A DNA stretch of 64,000 nucleotides, taken from contig JAOVFP010000018.1 of the NCBI GenBank assembly GCA_025738555.1, positions 2,046,001-2,110,000 of the forward strand, given 5' to 3'. The stretch comes from Cyathus striatus. Taxonomy: Eukaryota > Basidiomycota > Agaricomycetes > Agaricales > Nidulariaceae. Of this stretch, positions 46,221-57,983 are shown piece by piece. Every line of letters begins with the position of its first letter. Position 1 is the first letter of the stretch. Below the pieces are notes generated by a model. It made no database searches and had not been told where the DNA came from. It saw only the letters and a program-made list of their open reading frames with translations. The position numbers and the translations under genes were made by a program.

Positions 46221-46790
46221 CACTGCTGGCACGGGACTTTTTTGCAGTCCGCAAAATAGTTGCAAAACCAGTTGCAACATGTTTGCATTTTGCTGAAACA
46301 TTTAGCTTTCTGCAAAATGATGCTTATTGTTCGTGGTTAAATAAGTTGCACATGTGACATTATCTGTGTATTTAGCAGAAATGAAAACTTAGCCTTTTGT
46401 TTCGATTTTGATCTAGTCAAAATCTGTGCCAAACACAAAATTGTGTACTAAATCTGAATCTAGGTACTTTTATTGTTTAGCGAGGCGTCAAAATATGACA
46501 TAAATGCATTGATTTGATGATGCGAAAAGTTTCCATTTTGGTCGTGAGTTTTCCAACTTGGAAAATATAACGAAAATGTGTCGTTTCTCCTCTGGGAAAA
46601 TCTAGCGCGCGCTGGGGTGTCCGTTGACAAGTCGCTCAGCGTTGTATCAGCATGTCCAATGTGTGTGCGATAAATATTAAAATATCTTCAATGCTCCGCA
46701 AGATGTTATACATTTCTACTATATATTTGTTCATATGTAAGTACTAGTGCAAGATATTACAAAATGTGCACACTGAAAGGCTAAAGCAGT
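46221..46790 (+). repeat. Left long terminal inverted repeat
   Basis: Matches the reverse complement of 55165-55736, for example GCAAAATAGTTGCAAAACCA and GTCAAAATATGACATAAATGC in part. Similarity resumes after the MITE at 47332-47460. Confidence 0.85.
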
Positions 46791-46926
46791 GTCTGAAAGT
46801 CATTGAAAATCTGCACAAAGTCTAATATTTTCATGTTGGAAGTAGAATATGGAATAGTAGTATACACAAAGGAATCATTATATACGATGACACTGAACTT
46901 ACAGTAAGGCGTTGACAATGAAAATA

Positions 46927-47329
46927 CTGTACCATTTAAATCAATTCGACAGTCACGCGTCACGGGGACCTTGTGTCGTGTCGAAATTTGGCACATGTAA
47001 CGCGTAACGGAGGCCTGGTGCCAAAAGGTATTGGCGTCACGGATAGTAGCGCTCAGGGCGCCAACACCGCCAAAGGGTATATTAAACAGAAATTGGGCAT
47101 TAATTTGTGTGATTTGCTTTAATTTTTATTAAATTGTAGTTTAGTTCTCCTATTTGTATTCTATAATCATCCTATTTGTATTCTATAATCATTATAACTA
47201 GTTGGGATTTTATTGAAGAGTGCCGAAATTTAATGTGTCACGATGAGATTTATAGTAGTGTCGAAAGGCTATAATGGTTTTGCCTGTCACGGTGCCTACC
47301 CCTGTGTCGAATTGATTTAAATGGTACAG
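46927..47329. mobile_element. 403-bp TA-flanked MITE inside the left long repeat
   Basis: The 25-bp terminal inverted repeats are perfect: they start CTGTACCATTTAAATCAATT at 46927 and end in its inverse at 47329. TA is on both sides (46925-46926 and 47330-47331). The right long repeat (about 55075) has the same flanking sequence without it, so the insertion is directly visible. Confidence 0.92.
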
Positions 47330-47459
47330 TAATGGTGGTTAATGACAGCGCTGAATTGACGCTGATCTAAGTAATATACCACCTACAATTGTGTTATTGG
47401 CAGCGTCTTCCATGTAACTGTTTCATCTGGGGAGAGATCAGCATGCAGACAATAATTGA

Positions 47460-49140
47460 TCTCACGATGAGTATCATGCTTCCATGAGCGTGTGAACATG
47501 CTACTACAGTCAAATACAGCTCCCGGGCTCGACCATAATTATGAAATAAATGCATTCGCGCTCAATACATGCTTATTATTGATCTGGCGTGCTCAAAAAT
47601 AGGTACTTATAACTAGTAAAATATTTAAATATATGCTGACAAATGTGGTTATTACACCGTACATGCTACTAGTATTATTATTTATGCATTTTAGCGTCAT
47701 GATGCATGTACATATCAGTGCTTCCTTATTGTTATAGTTGATCATTCAATAACTTCCTACAAAGTTAAATAGACTTATTATTCGGCTCACTCATATGGCA
47801 ACAGGGGAGAGAGGTGGGAAGAAGTGTGATTTGGTGCGATATTGTAATGCAGAAGAATAGACAATCAGTGTCTCGAAATTGGATACATGTGTTATAATAT
47901 CAGTCATCAAATCAGTACTGTCAATACTAATTATTGGTCGGTGTCGGGTGGTGTTATCTTTAGCTTTGGACTAATTAAACAATAAGTGTTCATTATTAGA
48001 ATAACTTGTAGACATGGCACTGAGTCGAAGGTGATATCCAGATCACCTGGCCGTCAGCGTTTGTAGATCATTAGTCTGTGGCCGTGCCAACCATCTTTCA
48101 GGGCACCTAGTTTCTATGGTACACGCACAAAAGTGAGCGTGACTGAGCGTGCCAAGCTCAGGGCCAAATTTTCACGCTCAGTAGGTGAGTGTGTGACGCT
48201 GAAGACATTGCTAACAGCTGTAAAGTCCAAGCTAACGTTAAATCAAGCGTATACACCGGTACTATACTATTGTTGTCTTATTGTCACCACAGATAAAGTT
48301 TTATCCAGGATAACACTCAGAACTTGAAGGGTAAAAATAAATTTCACGCTCAAGCTTGAACGTACATACACATTTTTCACGCGCAAGATTTCATGCTCAT
48401 ACTTATTTCCCTGTAACCTGATTCAAATAGTGTGAGTGTGACTACTACTATGTATTCACTCCATGCTCATGGTAAAATTCATTTCAATTTAGAGTGAGCA
48501 TGAGTCGAGCACGAGCACAATACTTTTATTTATGCTCATACTCCACTAAATGAGTTTGATCGCCATGGTAAGCGTGCATAATATAATTATGCGCCCATGA
48601 GTCTTTCCTATAACTCGAAAGTGAGCATGAATGTGAATTTGTTTCACGTTTACCCGTATTGACAGTAACTGTGCGTGAATACTTATTATGATTATTCACA
48701 CTCTCGTGTCCGTGTATCGTAGTTCGACTGCTTTTACAATGTCTGTGTTAGGGAGATTTAGACTAGAGTTACGCGTAAAATAAGAAGCTTTAATAAAGTA
48801 ACTAAGTAACTCACACGTCCGTGGCTAGTTAATGCACAAGTTACACTATAAAGTATGTGTGTGCACGCCTGTGCACGCTCAAGCGCTTAACGTTAACTTC
48901 AAGCGTGTGGGCGCAATTCTGGTCGCATCTTACTATTCTCCACTACCACCACTTCCTTCTATCATGTGAAACGTATATATATATACGTCGACGTAAGTAA
49001 TACGTGCATGTTACTTACACTGACAACTAATAGCATGTAACCTGCTGCTCAGCTTCATGCCATGTCTTGTTCTTAATTCATTGAAACTATAAATACTGCT
49101 ATTATAGCCAGGCCATTATCCTTGTGGGTCTATCAACGTA
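47460..49140. other. Interior of the long-TIR element; no recognisable gene
   Basis: AT-rich, with many TCACGCTCA / TGAGCGTGA motifs in both orientations (48130-48660). A TATA-like CTATAAATA at 49087-49095 precedes the interrupted frame. The only longer frame (48133-48327) has no motif. Confidence 0.45.
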
Positions 49141-49643
49141 CTAATCAAGTCTGCTATTATGGTGAGTTGATGTATTTACATAGATTTGCATGCGCTGTTA
49201 CTGTAATTGTAAAGTACCTAGTTTAGCGCAATGTAGTATAAATTAAAATATATGTAATTTCACTCACACCACATATGCTCACTAAGAAGGTGCTCGGTGG
49301 GTAAGACTCAGATGCAAAATGCTTCCAGGCGAAGTAAAGTTAATGGGGAGGTGTCAAAGACCGATGTTCACGAAGGGAAACAGCTTAGTGAACGCTTTGA
49401 TGTGCGTTTTGATTAGGGCTGTACACCGTACCGTATACGGTATACGGGCGTACATGTTACGGTCACAAGACGGTTACGGTATGACCGTAACCGTACCGTA
49501 CTTAAACAATTTTTATGTCTCGAAAAAACGGTACGGTACCGTCAACGGTCAAATACGGTATATACGGTCAATACGGCACATTATTATTTTGCATATACAA
49601 GCTGGACAAGCGGAAAGAAGTACTATAGTTCTGATTAATAATA

Positions 49644-52600
49644 TTAAAAATTTCCTGCACTAGTTCCACTGGCACGAAGAGTACGAAGCCGATACTTTGC
49701 TAACATCAATGTACGTATGGTCTCTGCAGAAAGGCTCGCACGACGTAACGAGACAGTATCTCGGCCCCCAGAAAAGACTCTCTCGACACCAACTGCAGAT
49801 CCTACATAATATTACATGAAAACATATCACAATGTCAGAACATGCAGCACTAAAATAGTAAGAGTTGTACATACCAGGAATGGATAAGATATCCATCGCA
49901 AAGTAATAAAGATTTGGAAATTGAGCTCGATGGCCAAGCCACCACTCAAACGGGCTACATAGATTGAAGTTCTCAGGCGGCAGCTTGAAGTATGCATCTA
50001 GCTCGTCAACAACAAGACGCTCTTTTCTAGAGTAACGAGCAGTGAAATCGAATTTCATATTTTCAGAACTTGTACTTGCGTGCTCAGATAACGAAGCATT
50101 GTGCTGTGCAGAAGTGGCTTGATACTTTCCGGAGTAAAATTGTTCAAAATGCGAATGCAGAAGCTGTTTTGCAGAATTGACATCGTTTAAAAGGTCTAAA
50201 TCATTTTCATAGTCTTCAACTAGTCCTTGATATGATATTCTAGGATCTAGAACTTTCAAAAGCATCAACTAACTTGCCACATTGAAGTAAAGCAACTAAA
50301 CTTACGTGCTGCCCAAATATAATATGGAGATTTGTTGAAACGGTAGTAATAATCACTAAGCTTCTTATGGGCATTGACCAACCCAGTCCGAACACGAGGA
50401 TTCGTGCTATTTGGTAACGAAGCAATGGCATTCTTCAGCTCTTCTTGAAGACCCCGGAATATGGCATGAGTAGTCGATAGCATGGGGTGCTTCGTTGCTG
50501 ACATTTGTGTTGTAGCCTGTCGAAATGCGAGAAGCCATGTTGAAACTGTCTCAATAGCACTCCATTCTTGGGCTGAAAGTTCCAGTCCGTGTAAATCTTT
50601 GTAGCGTACAGTAAACTCATCGATGTCACTGCGGTATTCCAATGCACGATCTATAAATCTTTTAAAATCCATATTTCTATGGGCGCTAGCAAACTCACTC
50701 ATCATCTGATGGGTGGAAGACCATCGTGTGCGTACATCCAGAATTGGCATCAATGCACTCTTCTGTTCCGACAGACCATTCTCTTGCAATGTCTGGGATA
50801 CTTGATTGAGCCAAGTACGTTTACGTTGAGGACTAGAACGAATAGATCGAATAACTTTACGAAGCTGTATGTATATTTCAGCAATAAATTAATTGTTTAG
50901 ATTTTGAGCAGCACACCTTGCTAACAGATGAAAGAATATCTTTTTCATCGATGACATCGCCGAGATCGTCACCTTGCAACGCATCTAGCTCATCCGTCTC
51001 ATCGATAAGTGGTGCAGTAACTGACTCTTGGTAATTATCATTTGTGCTTAAGATCTTCTTTCCATCAGCGGATGAAATTGCACCAATAGATTCAAGTAGC
51101 TGATCAAGTTTTAGTCACATAAACATGAAATGTAATTCATAAAATAGCATACTTTTAGTGCTGCAAGGTGAATGGTGTGAGGCATGCATCGCAAGCGAGC
51201 CCACTCTGCATTAAATGAAATTCCATCTTTCTTGCAGTGTGAAGCAATTCCATTAACAAATGTATCGTTGTTACTTGCATTATCAAGCATAAATGCAGTA
51301 ATCTGTCGGCAATAAAATCAAATTTATTAATGTAACTGTGCTGAGATCTCATACCTTATGTGTGATTCCATAATGCACAAGGGTATCCCATACTGCTTCC
51401 GCAATATTTTCACCTGAGTGCTCTCCAATGAGCTCCCGAAAATCAATTAGAACTTCCTCTAAGTATTAATAACGAGATTTAAGCAAATAATATAAATAAG
51501 ATAAAGGAGAAACCAAACCTAGAACACCATCATTATTGATGACATGTGCAATCATAGCGAGAAAAGCTATGTTATTAGGTGAGGTCCAGAGGTCAAGTGA
51601 TATAGTAAAATTCCCGCGAAGAGTCTAGAATATAACTATGAGTAAGAAATCTTGTAATATGTAATTCTTGAATGAAGTATAACTTACCGAAAACTTGGTT
51701 TTGATATCTGCTAATCCTTCCTCACTAAGCTTAATAATGCGCCGTTTTATTGCATGCCTCCCTGGAATCTTAATTGATTTTCCGCGGTGAACATATTCAA
51801 TTAGTTCTCGAAATTCCAGCTGCTCAACTTCTTCAAAGGGCTGATCACTGGTTACAACCCAACTTGCAAGCAGACGTTCAAATTTATCTTGTTCAAAAGG
51901 TCCCTATGTAATTATGAGCCATCTTGTATTACAATTACAGCAAAAGTAAGATAAAATATTACCATTGCTCGTTCCTCCTGCTTTGCAAATGCCTTCTTAA
52001 TGTTTTCGGACTTCTTTTCCAGATCTTCTAAATATGTGGCCACTTTTCCTTCACTCAATGGAAGCTCGCCAGATGCAATTTCGATCTCTTCTTCCGTAAT
52101 TCCATCGATACCACGCCGAGCCTTAAGAATGTTGTAGAAGTCATACATCGTGGGTGATGCCGTCTTCAGATTTCCAATCAATCCTACAATAAGTAAATAA
52201 AATGTTAGTAAGTAGTAATGCAGATTAATAAATAACTGCACCATTTAAACAGCAATGCATCGCTCTGGTTATAGTTAAAATTCGACACCCACCATGATAG
52301 CATTGGTAATGCTTGTCACCGGGCTTCCCAATATTACCTTTACTGTTATGTGTAACACGTTTATAAAAGTAATAAATTGGGTTTTGGGTTTCCTATTAGT
52401 GCAATAAATAAGAGCTCATACTACAACGAGACATAAATTCAACACTTACCTTTTTTTTAGAAGACTCGGAAGCAGCTTGTATAATAATACTAGCAGATGG
52501 TGTTACATTTCTAGCTGAAATGTTAGCTACACTGTCAACATCATCGGCTTCTTCCACTTCAACACGGCGTCGCTTTCTGCGTTTTCCTGAGCCCTTTCCA

Positions 52601-53045
52601 GTGTCTGGAATCGTTTTTGCAGGAAGAGAATTAGCTATCTAAATGAATATTAGTCATTGTAAAATGTACACAACATTGGAGTACATACTTCTATGTTTGT
52701 TGGCATGCTGTCCTGGTCTGTGTCGGTGCTTTCACCTGAAGATGAGTCTTGTCCAACAAAATCACCATCGTCCTCATCTGAACCGATAGGAACAGGAACT
52801 AGACCCTTATTCCTGGGTCTCTTAGTCGACAAGTGAGATCGAGTACGCTTCTTCAAAGGGTTCCCATCTTCATCCTGCTGCTCGCTCGCAAGGGACTCTT
52901 GTAGCTTCGCAGTGTTCTTAGAACGCTTCCCACGACCGAAACCTGAATGTGCCAATTACTATATAGAAGATTAAAGGAGTTTTGATAACATACCTGAGTC
53001 AACATCCTGAATAGACTCATTCCGTTTAGATTCTGCAGAGTCCAT
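49644..53045 (-). CDS. hAT-family transposase (BED finger, RNase H-like, dimerisation)
   Basis: About 13 exons give roughly 900 residues; the junctions I checked keep frame. Start MDSAESKRNESIQDVDS (53045) leads to a basic, acidic-patch N-terminus with RRKRRRVEVEEAD. Exon 4 has GDKHYQCYHGG and LTITRAMHCC, the BED-like zinc finger. LLASWVVTSDQPFEEVEQLE precedes SLDLWTSPNN (about 51580) with the first catalytic Asp; MLDNASNND (about 51275) has the second, and CMPHTIHLAALK follows. RSSPQRKRTWLNQ and LDVRTRWSSTHQM precede WAALLDPRISYQGL. The last exon reads GVERVFSGGRDTVSLRR, the C-terminal dimerisation motif, and stops at 49644. Confirmed introns include 49802-49874 and 50253-50305. No stop or frameshift was found in the exons read. 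Confidence 0.9.
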
Positions 53046-53105
53046 AGTTGAATTGAACGATGACTTGGAGAAAAAGCAGCGAGTTCCAGATAAAAGGGCG
53101 AGTGC

Positions 53106-53808
53106 TGAAGAGGTGAAAAGTCACTACGTATACCTAAACAAAGAAAATATGTGAGTACGTCGAGATGTCCGTTCGATGTAGGTGTTATAAGGCGGCAAGG
53201 AGGGTGTTAGAAAGATAAAAACAAGAGTTTGCGACGTAACAAGAGAGATAGGACTTCAGTACGAAGTTCTGGTAGGAAAATGAAGCGGCGAGAACGTATA
53301 AATCGATAGAGTCGACGGTGAGAATGTAGAGACTGGGTGTTAAACTTAGAATATGAGTTCGAGGTGGCGACAAACTTGATTAAAGCGAGTTGCAGAAAAT
53401 ACAGAAGATTATATACTGAACAAAAACAATTAATCCTAAAATGTATAAATTAATACAGAACACAGGTGAACAAAGATCTCGGATTAAGGAATGGAAATAA
53501 AATAAAACAACATAGCTGAAACACAAAGAAAGAAAGGAAAAAAAATTGGGGGAGCTTGGTTTTGAGGGACAGTGTCGAGGTACTGTCAAACTTCAGGGTC
53601 TGATTCTACAAGCGGTGCCGGAGAGGTCTTGACGTGTCGAAATGTTCCTCGGAGTTGGGTACAATGTCAGGACGGTGCACGGATATGTATATTTTGAGGA
53701 AGGGCCAGGGAGAACGAGTGAAGAGGGAGAGATTGAGTAGATAGTCGAGATGCGGGTGGAACGCGTACTGACGCGTCTCTCGAACGTGATCCAGATGATT
53801 ACGTAATC
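53106..53808 (-). repeat. LTR-like repeat, copy 4, inside the hAT and upstream of its gene
   Basis: Begins TGAAGAGGTG (53106) like copies 2 and 3 and aligns with copy 1 over 53341-53800. It breaks off just after GATTACGTAATC, where the hAT right subterminal repeats begin, so the terminal stem and CTCTACA are missing. It ends 60 bp from the transposase start codon and is in the orientation whose probable transcription runs into that gene. Confidence 0.75.
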
Positions 53809-54179
53809 ATATACCGTACACCGTACCAGACCGTAATACGTCCGTAGTAGTACGGGTACTATACGGGTGTTAACCGTACCGTAATCATACCGTATTGAAT
53901 TTACTTTTCAGCTCTTACGGGACGGTTACGGAGCCGTATATACAGTCACCGTACACCCGTACTATACGGGTATGGTGTACAGCCCTAGTTTTGATGCGTG
54001 TTCCTTAATCTCGGACTTAGCACAGGCTTATGACTTCTCACTTCGCATTGCACTTAGAATCTCAAAGCTCACACAAATACTAAAGCACAACGCTAGATGG
54101 TATTTCTCAGGGCACAGGAGACTGCCCTTCTACTACACAAATCTACCTATTAAATATCTTACAGAACACGGCTAAGAGA

Positions 54180-55160
54180 AACTATATAGTTAATACCAAA
54201 GCAGTAATTACACATCAGCTAAGCTGTAAAGTAGACTTTTAGACTGGAGACAGGCATCTGGGATGGACCAGAGTAAATCACGAATATACCAAACATACAA
54301 GCACCAAGAATGCGTCCATATGGAAAGATAGCGAAGTACAATAAGCCATATCCACAGGTGAGACACTCCATATGAAGGTGTGATGCCGTGCGCTTTGACA
54401 TGTGGAAATGGGAAACACTGAATAAGCCAGCTGGGAATGCCGGGTCTCAGGCCTATCCAGGCGCCTATGGGGTGCTGATGCACAGCGCTGGTACAGCGTG
54501 GTTAGATAGCAGCATTTGCTGTGAGTCTAGTTCTCATGTCTTTTCCTATGATGCAATAACATGGCTTCGATAATCTATTATTAGAATAGACCTGCGCTTA
54601 GCTCGATCTCCGGCCTTACTGGTAACTATTTCCCACCAATGTCGAGAATAAACTCTGACGTCGGTGTTTCTATTCTTAGATGCTTTCCTACTTAGGCTAG
54701 TTATGTCCCTTATTAGCGCGAATCATTCCCACGCTAGCTAACGGTCTGGGACCTCTACCTTAGCTACTAAATACAACCCATGTATATTATACCATTTGTA
54801 AGTAGCACATAGAATATAGAAATAATGTTTTTATAATAGGTAGGAGTACGCTAGATGTATTAATTGTATGTAATATAAGTTAGTACTACACAGTAGGACT
54901 AGAGTCTGCGTAAGCATAGTAAAGAACTGGAGCGGACACATGATACTAATCTCAACATCAACAATTGTCTGTTGACCTTGCCCAAGATGAAACAATGAAA
55001 AGGAAGACCATGATAATACAATTGTAGGTGCGTATTAATTAAGTCAGCGTCAATTCAGTGATATCATCAACCACTATTAGTTTTATTGTTAGCATTATAA
55101 GTTCAGCGTCAAGACTTCTAATATAGACTTTTTACAGATTTTTATTAACCTTCATGCACT
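54180..55160. other. Right interior of the long-TIR element; no recognisable gene
   Basis: Overlapping frames on both strands (54208-54573) have no motif. One minus frame has a CX2C and a hydrophobic stretch (GACMFGIFVIYSGP). Sequence from about 54940 begins to match the left arm. Confidence 0.4.
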
Positions 55161-55164
55161 TCTT

Positions 55165-55736
55165 TCAGTGTAAATGTTTTGTGATGTGACATATCTTGCA
55201 CCAGTATTGCACTAGCATTTTCACCAGGAAACCTATAAAAATTGAATACAACATTTTCCGGAGCACTGAAGATACTTTAATATTTATTACATAGACATTG
55301 TACACACTGACACAACGCTGAGCGACTTTTCGGCGGACACCCCAGTGCGCGCTACATCTTCCCAGCGAGAAAAGAACACATTTTCGTTACGTTTTCCACG
55401 CTGGGAAACTTATGACCAAAATCGAAACTTTTCACATCACCAAATCAATGCATTTATGTCATATTTTGACGCCTCGTTAAACAATAAAAGTACCTAGATT
55501 CAGATTTAGTACACAATTTTGTGTTTGGCACAGATTTTGACTAGATCAAAATCGAAACAAAAGGCTAAGTTTTCATTTCTGCTAAATACACAGATAATGT
55601 CACATGTGCAACTTATTTAACCACGAACAATAAGCATCATTTTGCAGAAAGCTAAATGTTTCAGCAAAATGCAAACATGTTGCAACTGGTTTTGCAACTA
55701 TTTTGCGGACTGTAAAAAAGTCCCATGCCAGCAGTG
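55165..55736 (-). repeat. Right long terminal inverted repeat
   Basis: Reverse complement of 46221-46790 with scattered substitutions and small indels. Similarity continues inward to about 54940. Confidence 0.85.
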
Positions 55737-55754
55737 AAAGCCATTTAGTGCTGT

Positions 55755-55955
55755 CAGAACAATGAACGCCCACTCAGCAACGCGTCGATTAAGTACAGCA
55801 ATCACCGCAAAGAGCGGGCTCTGACAGAGATATTACTAACTATCTGATAAAGCAGACTTAGCCGCAGGCCTACATATGGTACACCCCGATGTTAACACCT
55901 TCTAAAAAAGGCTATTTTGGACATCGGGGTGAGAACTATATTCTAAATGCGTACA
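55755..55955. repeat. Continuation of the duplicated segment after the long-TIR element
   Basis: GAACAATGAACGCCCACTCA to AGAACTATATTC matches 17150-17330, completing the segment broken at 46205. CG positions here are TG or CA in the left copy. Confidence 0.88.
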
Positions 55956-56154
55956 ATATGCAACGCGATCCGATTCAGTCCTGTCTGAGGTGAATGATGC
56001 CAAGCACGTACAAACGCACGGACCTGCAGCGGTCTTCACTAGCTTGTCGTCACTCTTCCTGTCCTCCTCGCCTCTCTTCCTATTCTGACAAAAGACTCTA
56101 TCTTGGGAGGTATTGTTGTTGTGGGACGGGAAAAAATGTGGCTTGTGCTAGATC

Positions 56155-57500
56155 TTGAGGCCGAGTCCTAGGGGAGCGCGAACGATTGTCCCTCAAAAGC
56201 TCTTTACCGCTTCAAACCTATGGATAACGAGAGGATGTGGCCAGTGTGAAGATAAAGTTGTCGAGCTCCCTCTTCCATTTCCCTCCCACCTTTTCCCTCT
56301 CTGGGCGCCTCTCCCTCTCTTCCACGCAGCGAAGCCAGCATCACATATATTAACGCACGGACCCACAGGCCCCAGTATGTCTCTCCTTTCCCTCTTGTAC
56401 ACACAATCTAACGATTAGCTGCCCTCAAATGTAGCACTATGGCCGATGGTATGAGGTGGTGCAGTTGTTGGAGTGCGAGGAGGTGGATATGCTGTTGGAT
56501 GTTGGATCTCGATTGGATGAGAGTCCTAGGCTAGAGATCTTCCAAGGAGACTGTCCAGTGTGCTGCTTCCGGGGGATTATAGTGCCTACGGCAACATTGT
56601 CCTGTCTTCTGTTCCCTTCCTCCAACTTCCACGACAGGCGCCTATCCATCGCATTCGATTCGCCCATGTACAACCCCTACACACTCGGGTTCCGTATACC
56701 AAGCGACCAGCGTCGACAGAGTGCTGGAAATCTCCCCTTCTTCCCTATCTCCTTCACCCACCAGCACCAGCGTCAGACTGGTAAGCACCCCCAGATGGAC
56801 TCAGACCCCTCTCCGAAACAGGCACATCCCTCTTCACGCTAGATTCCTCACGGGCTTCGGCTGAAAGATCTTGTTGCACCACTTTCCCGGTTTGCAGGCG
56901 AGACAGGATATGGAGGTATATTCGCCGGAGTTTACGATGGAGGACCGCATGCTTCTACACTGATGACATTGGTTGATCCTTGGCCGCGTCGAATGGTCAA
57001 GCAGGGGAAGGTAGAAAACGCGGGGAGTACAGCGTACTCATGTTCTCCTGGATAGCAGCAAGTTCTGGCTCCAGTACCGGTGACTCCGGTGATTTTCGAT
57101 TCTGCGTGATCGTACGACCATCCTCAACAGCAGGTGGAGAATGCTATGTACGCGCAGCAGGGATATATGGAGTACGATGTCGAGGTGGGTAAAGAGTGGC
57201 AAATGTGAGGGGATGAAGATTTGGATGAAGAGGTTGCTTGGGCTGGTTCTGGAGGAGAAGAGGGGGTCGAGTTGTTGTGGTGATTCTGGCAACCCATGCA
57301 CAAATGCCACGCCCCGTTCATCCGCTATCCCTTCAACGGTTCATTCGATTTTTTCGCCTATAGGCCGATGATGTTGCATCCTTTATTCTGTTGGAGGGGG
57401 AAGAACCGGGGTCATGAGCTAGCGCATGCTTTGTTGGTGCTCAGACTAGGGTTCCTCCTGGGCTTCGGGGCTGCTTTGGGGGGGTAGAAGTGCCCCGAAT
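56155..57500 (+). pseudogene. Gln-rich family, broken full-length copy
   Basis: In order, across frames: FTASNLWITRGCGQCED, AFDSPMYNPYTLGFRIPSDQ, RRQSAGNLPFF, MDSDPSPKQA, VDPWPRRMVKQGK, GSTAYS, QQVLAPVPVTPVIFDSA, HPQQQVENAMYAQQGYMEYD and RMKRLLGL-type residues. Stops and frameshifts separate these. It retains CG, so the breaks are ordinary mutations or mis-joined introns and not CG decay. The 3' part (57230-57380) matches 63870-64000. Confidence 0.6.
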
Positions 57501-57983
57501 GCTAGCCGAGACCGCTGATATGCGTTAACGCGTTAAGTGTCTCGTTTCTCCTATCAGCGCAAGGAGCTAGTCCCTACCTCGGCCATTAAGCACATATCCT
57601 ATACAGCGCCAACTGCACTTGTTACAATTAGAATAGACGCTAAGCGTCTGCCCTCCACTCGTCGATTCTTTTCACTCGCTTCTCATTCCAGTGTAGTATG
57701 TATATTAAATATAACTCTTTATCAGCCTCAATAAATATTCCTCACTCGTTCTGTCACATTCCCGGAATTAACGCCCCACCAGGGCAAGTGTCCAGTAGGT
57801 TAGATTATGAGTGCCGTCCATGTGAATAGATACTTAGTAATCTGATGCCATCAGCATATGTACAGCATTCTTCCGATACGCCTCTCAATCATAATCACTC
57901 ATCGATTGCCTTCAAGTGAGTCGATAAACCATTCAGCTAACAAGATGCTCGTTTCTTACGTTTCATTAAGCTCAAGATCACTC

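Larger units (their letters stand above)
49414..53987 (-). mobile_element. Complete hAT transposon
   Basis: Inverted ends TAGGGCTGTACACC (49414-49427) and GGTGTACAGCCCTA (53974-53987) are perfect. Both are flanked by the same 8-bp direct repeat GTTTTGAT (49406-49413 and 53988-53995), the hAT hallmark. Both subterminal regions (49421-49590 and 53812-53987) are dense in ACGGTA / TACCGT motifs, probable transposase-binding sites. The element encodes one multi-exon transposase on the minus strand. It is 4574 bp including a solo LTR remnant at 53106-53808. Intact ends, perfect target duplication, retained CG and an apparently open gene all argue for a recent insertion. Confidence 0.95.
49159..54175 (+). 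pseudogene. Short frame interrupted by the hAT element
   Basis: CTATAAATA (49087) is followed by ATG at 49159-49161 directly before a GTGAGT donor, and a CAG acceptor at 49309-49311 opens MQNASRRSKVNGEVSK. The frame is open to RFD at 49413, where the hAT begins. After the hAT and its duplicated GTTTTGAT, the same frame resumes at 53996 with ACSLISDLAQAYDFS and runs to a TAA at 54173-54175. The halves are exactly in phase across one copy of the target duplication (34 plus 59 codons). The protein is basic and has no motif I know. It lies inside the long-TIR element, so it is either an element gene or a captured one. The open frame could also be chance. Confidence 0.45.
46221..55736. mobile_element. 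9.5 kb element with long terminal inverted repeats
   Basis: The ends CACTGCTGGCACGGGAC (46221) and the inverse of CACTGCTGGCATGGGAC (55736) begin inverted repeats that align for at least 570 bp, and patchily to about 1.2 kb on the left (beyond the MITE) and 800 bp on the right. The paralogous segment at 17140-17160 (GGTGCTG then GAACAATGAG) is the uninterrupted site. Here GTGCTG occurs on both sides (46193-46198 and 55749-55754), consistent with a short target duplication, and 12-23 extra bases lie outside the clear repeat. Long inverted repeats suggest a MULE-like element, but no MULE transposase is seen. It holds a MITE, a 94-codon interrupted frame and a hAT. Confidence 0.82.
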
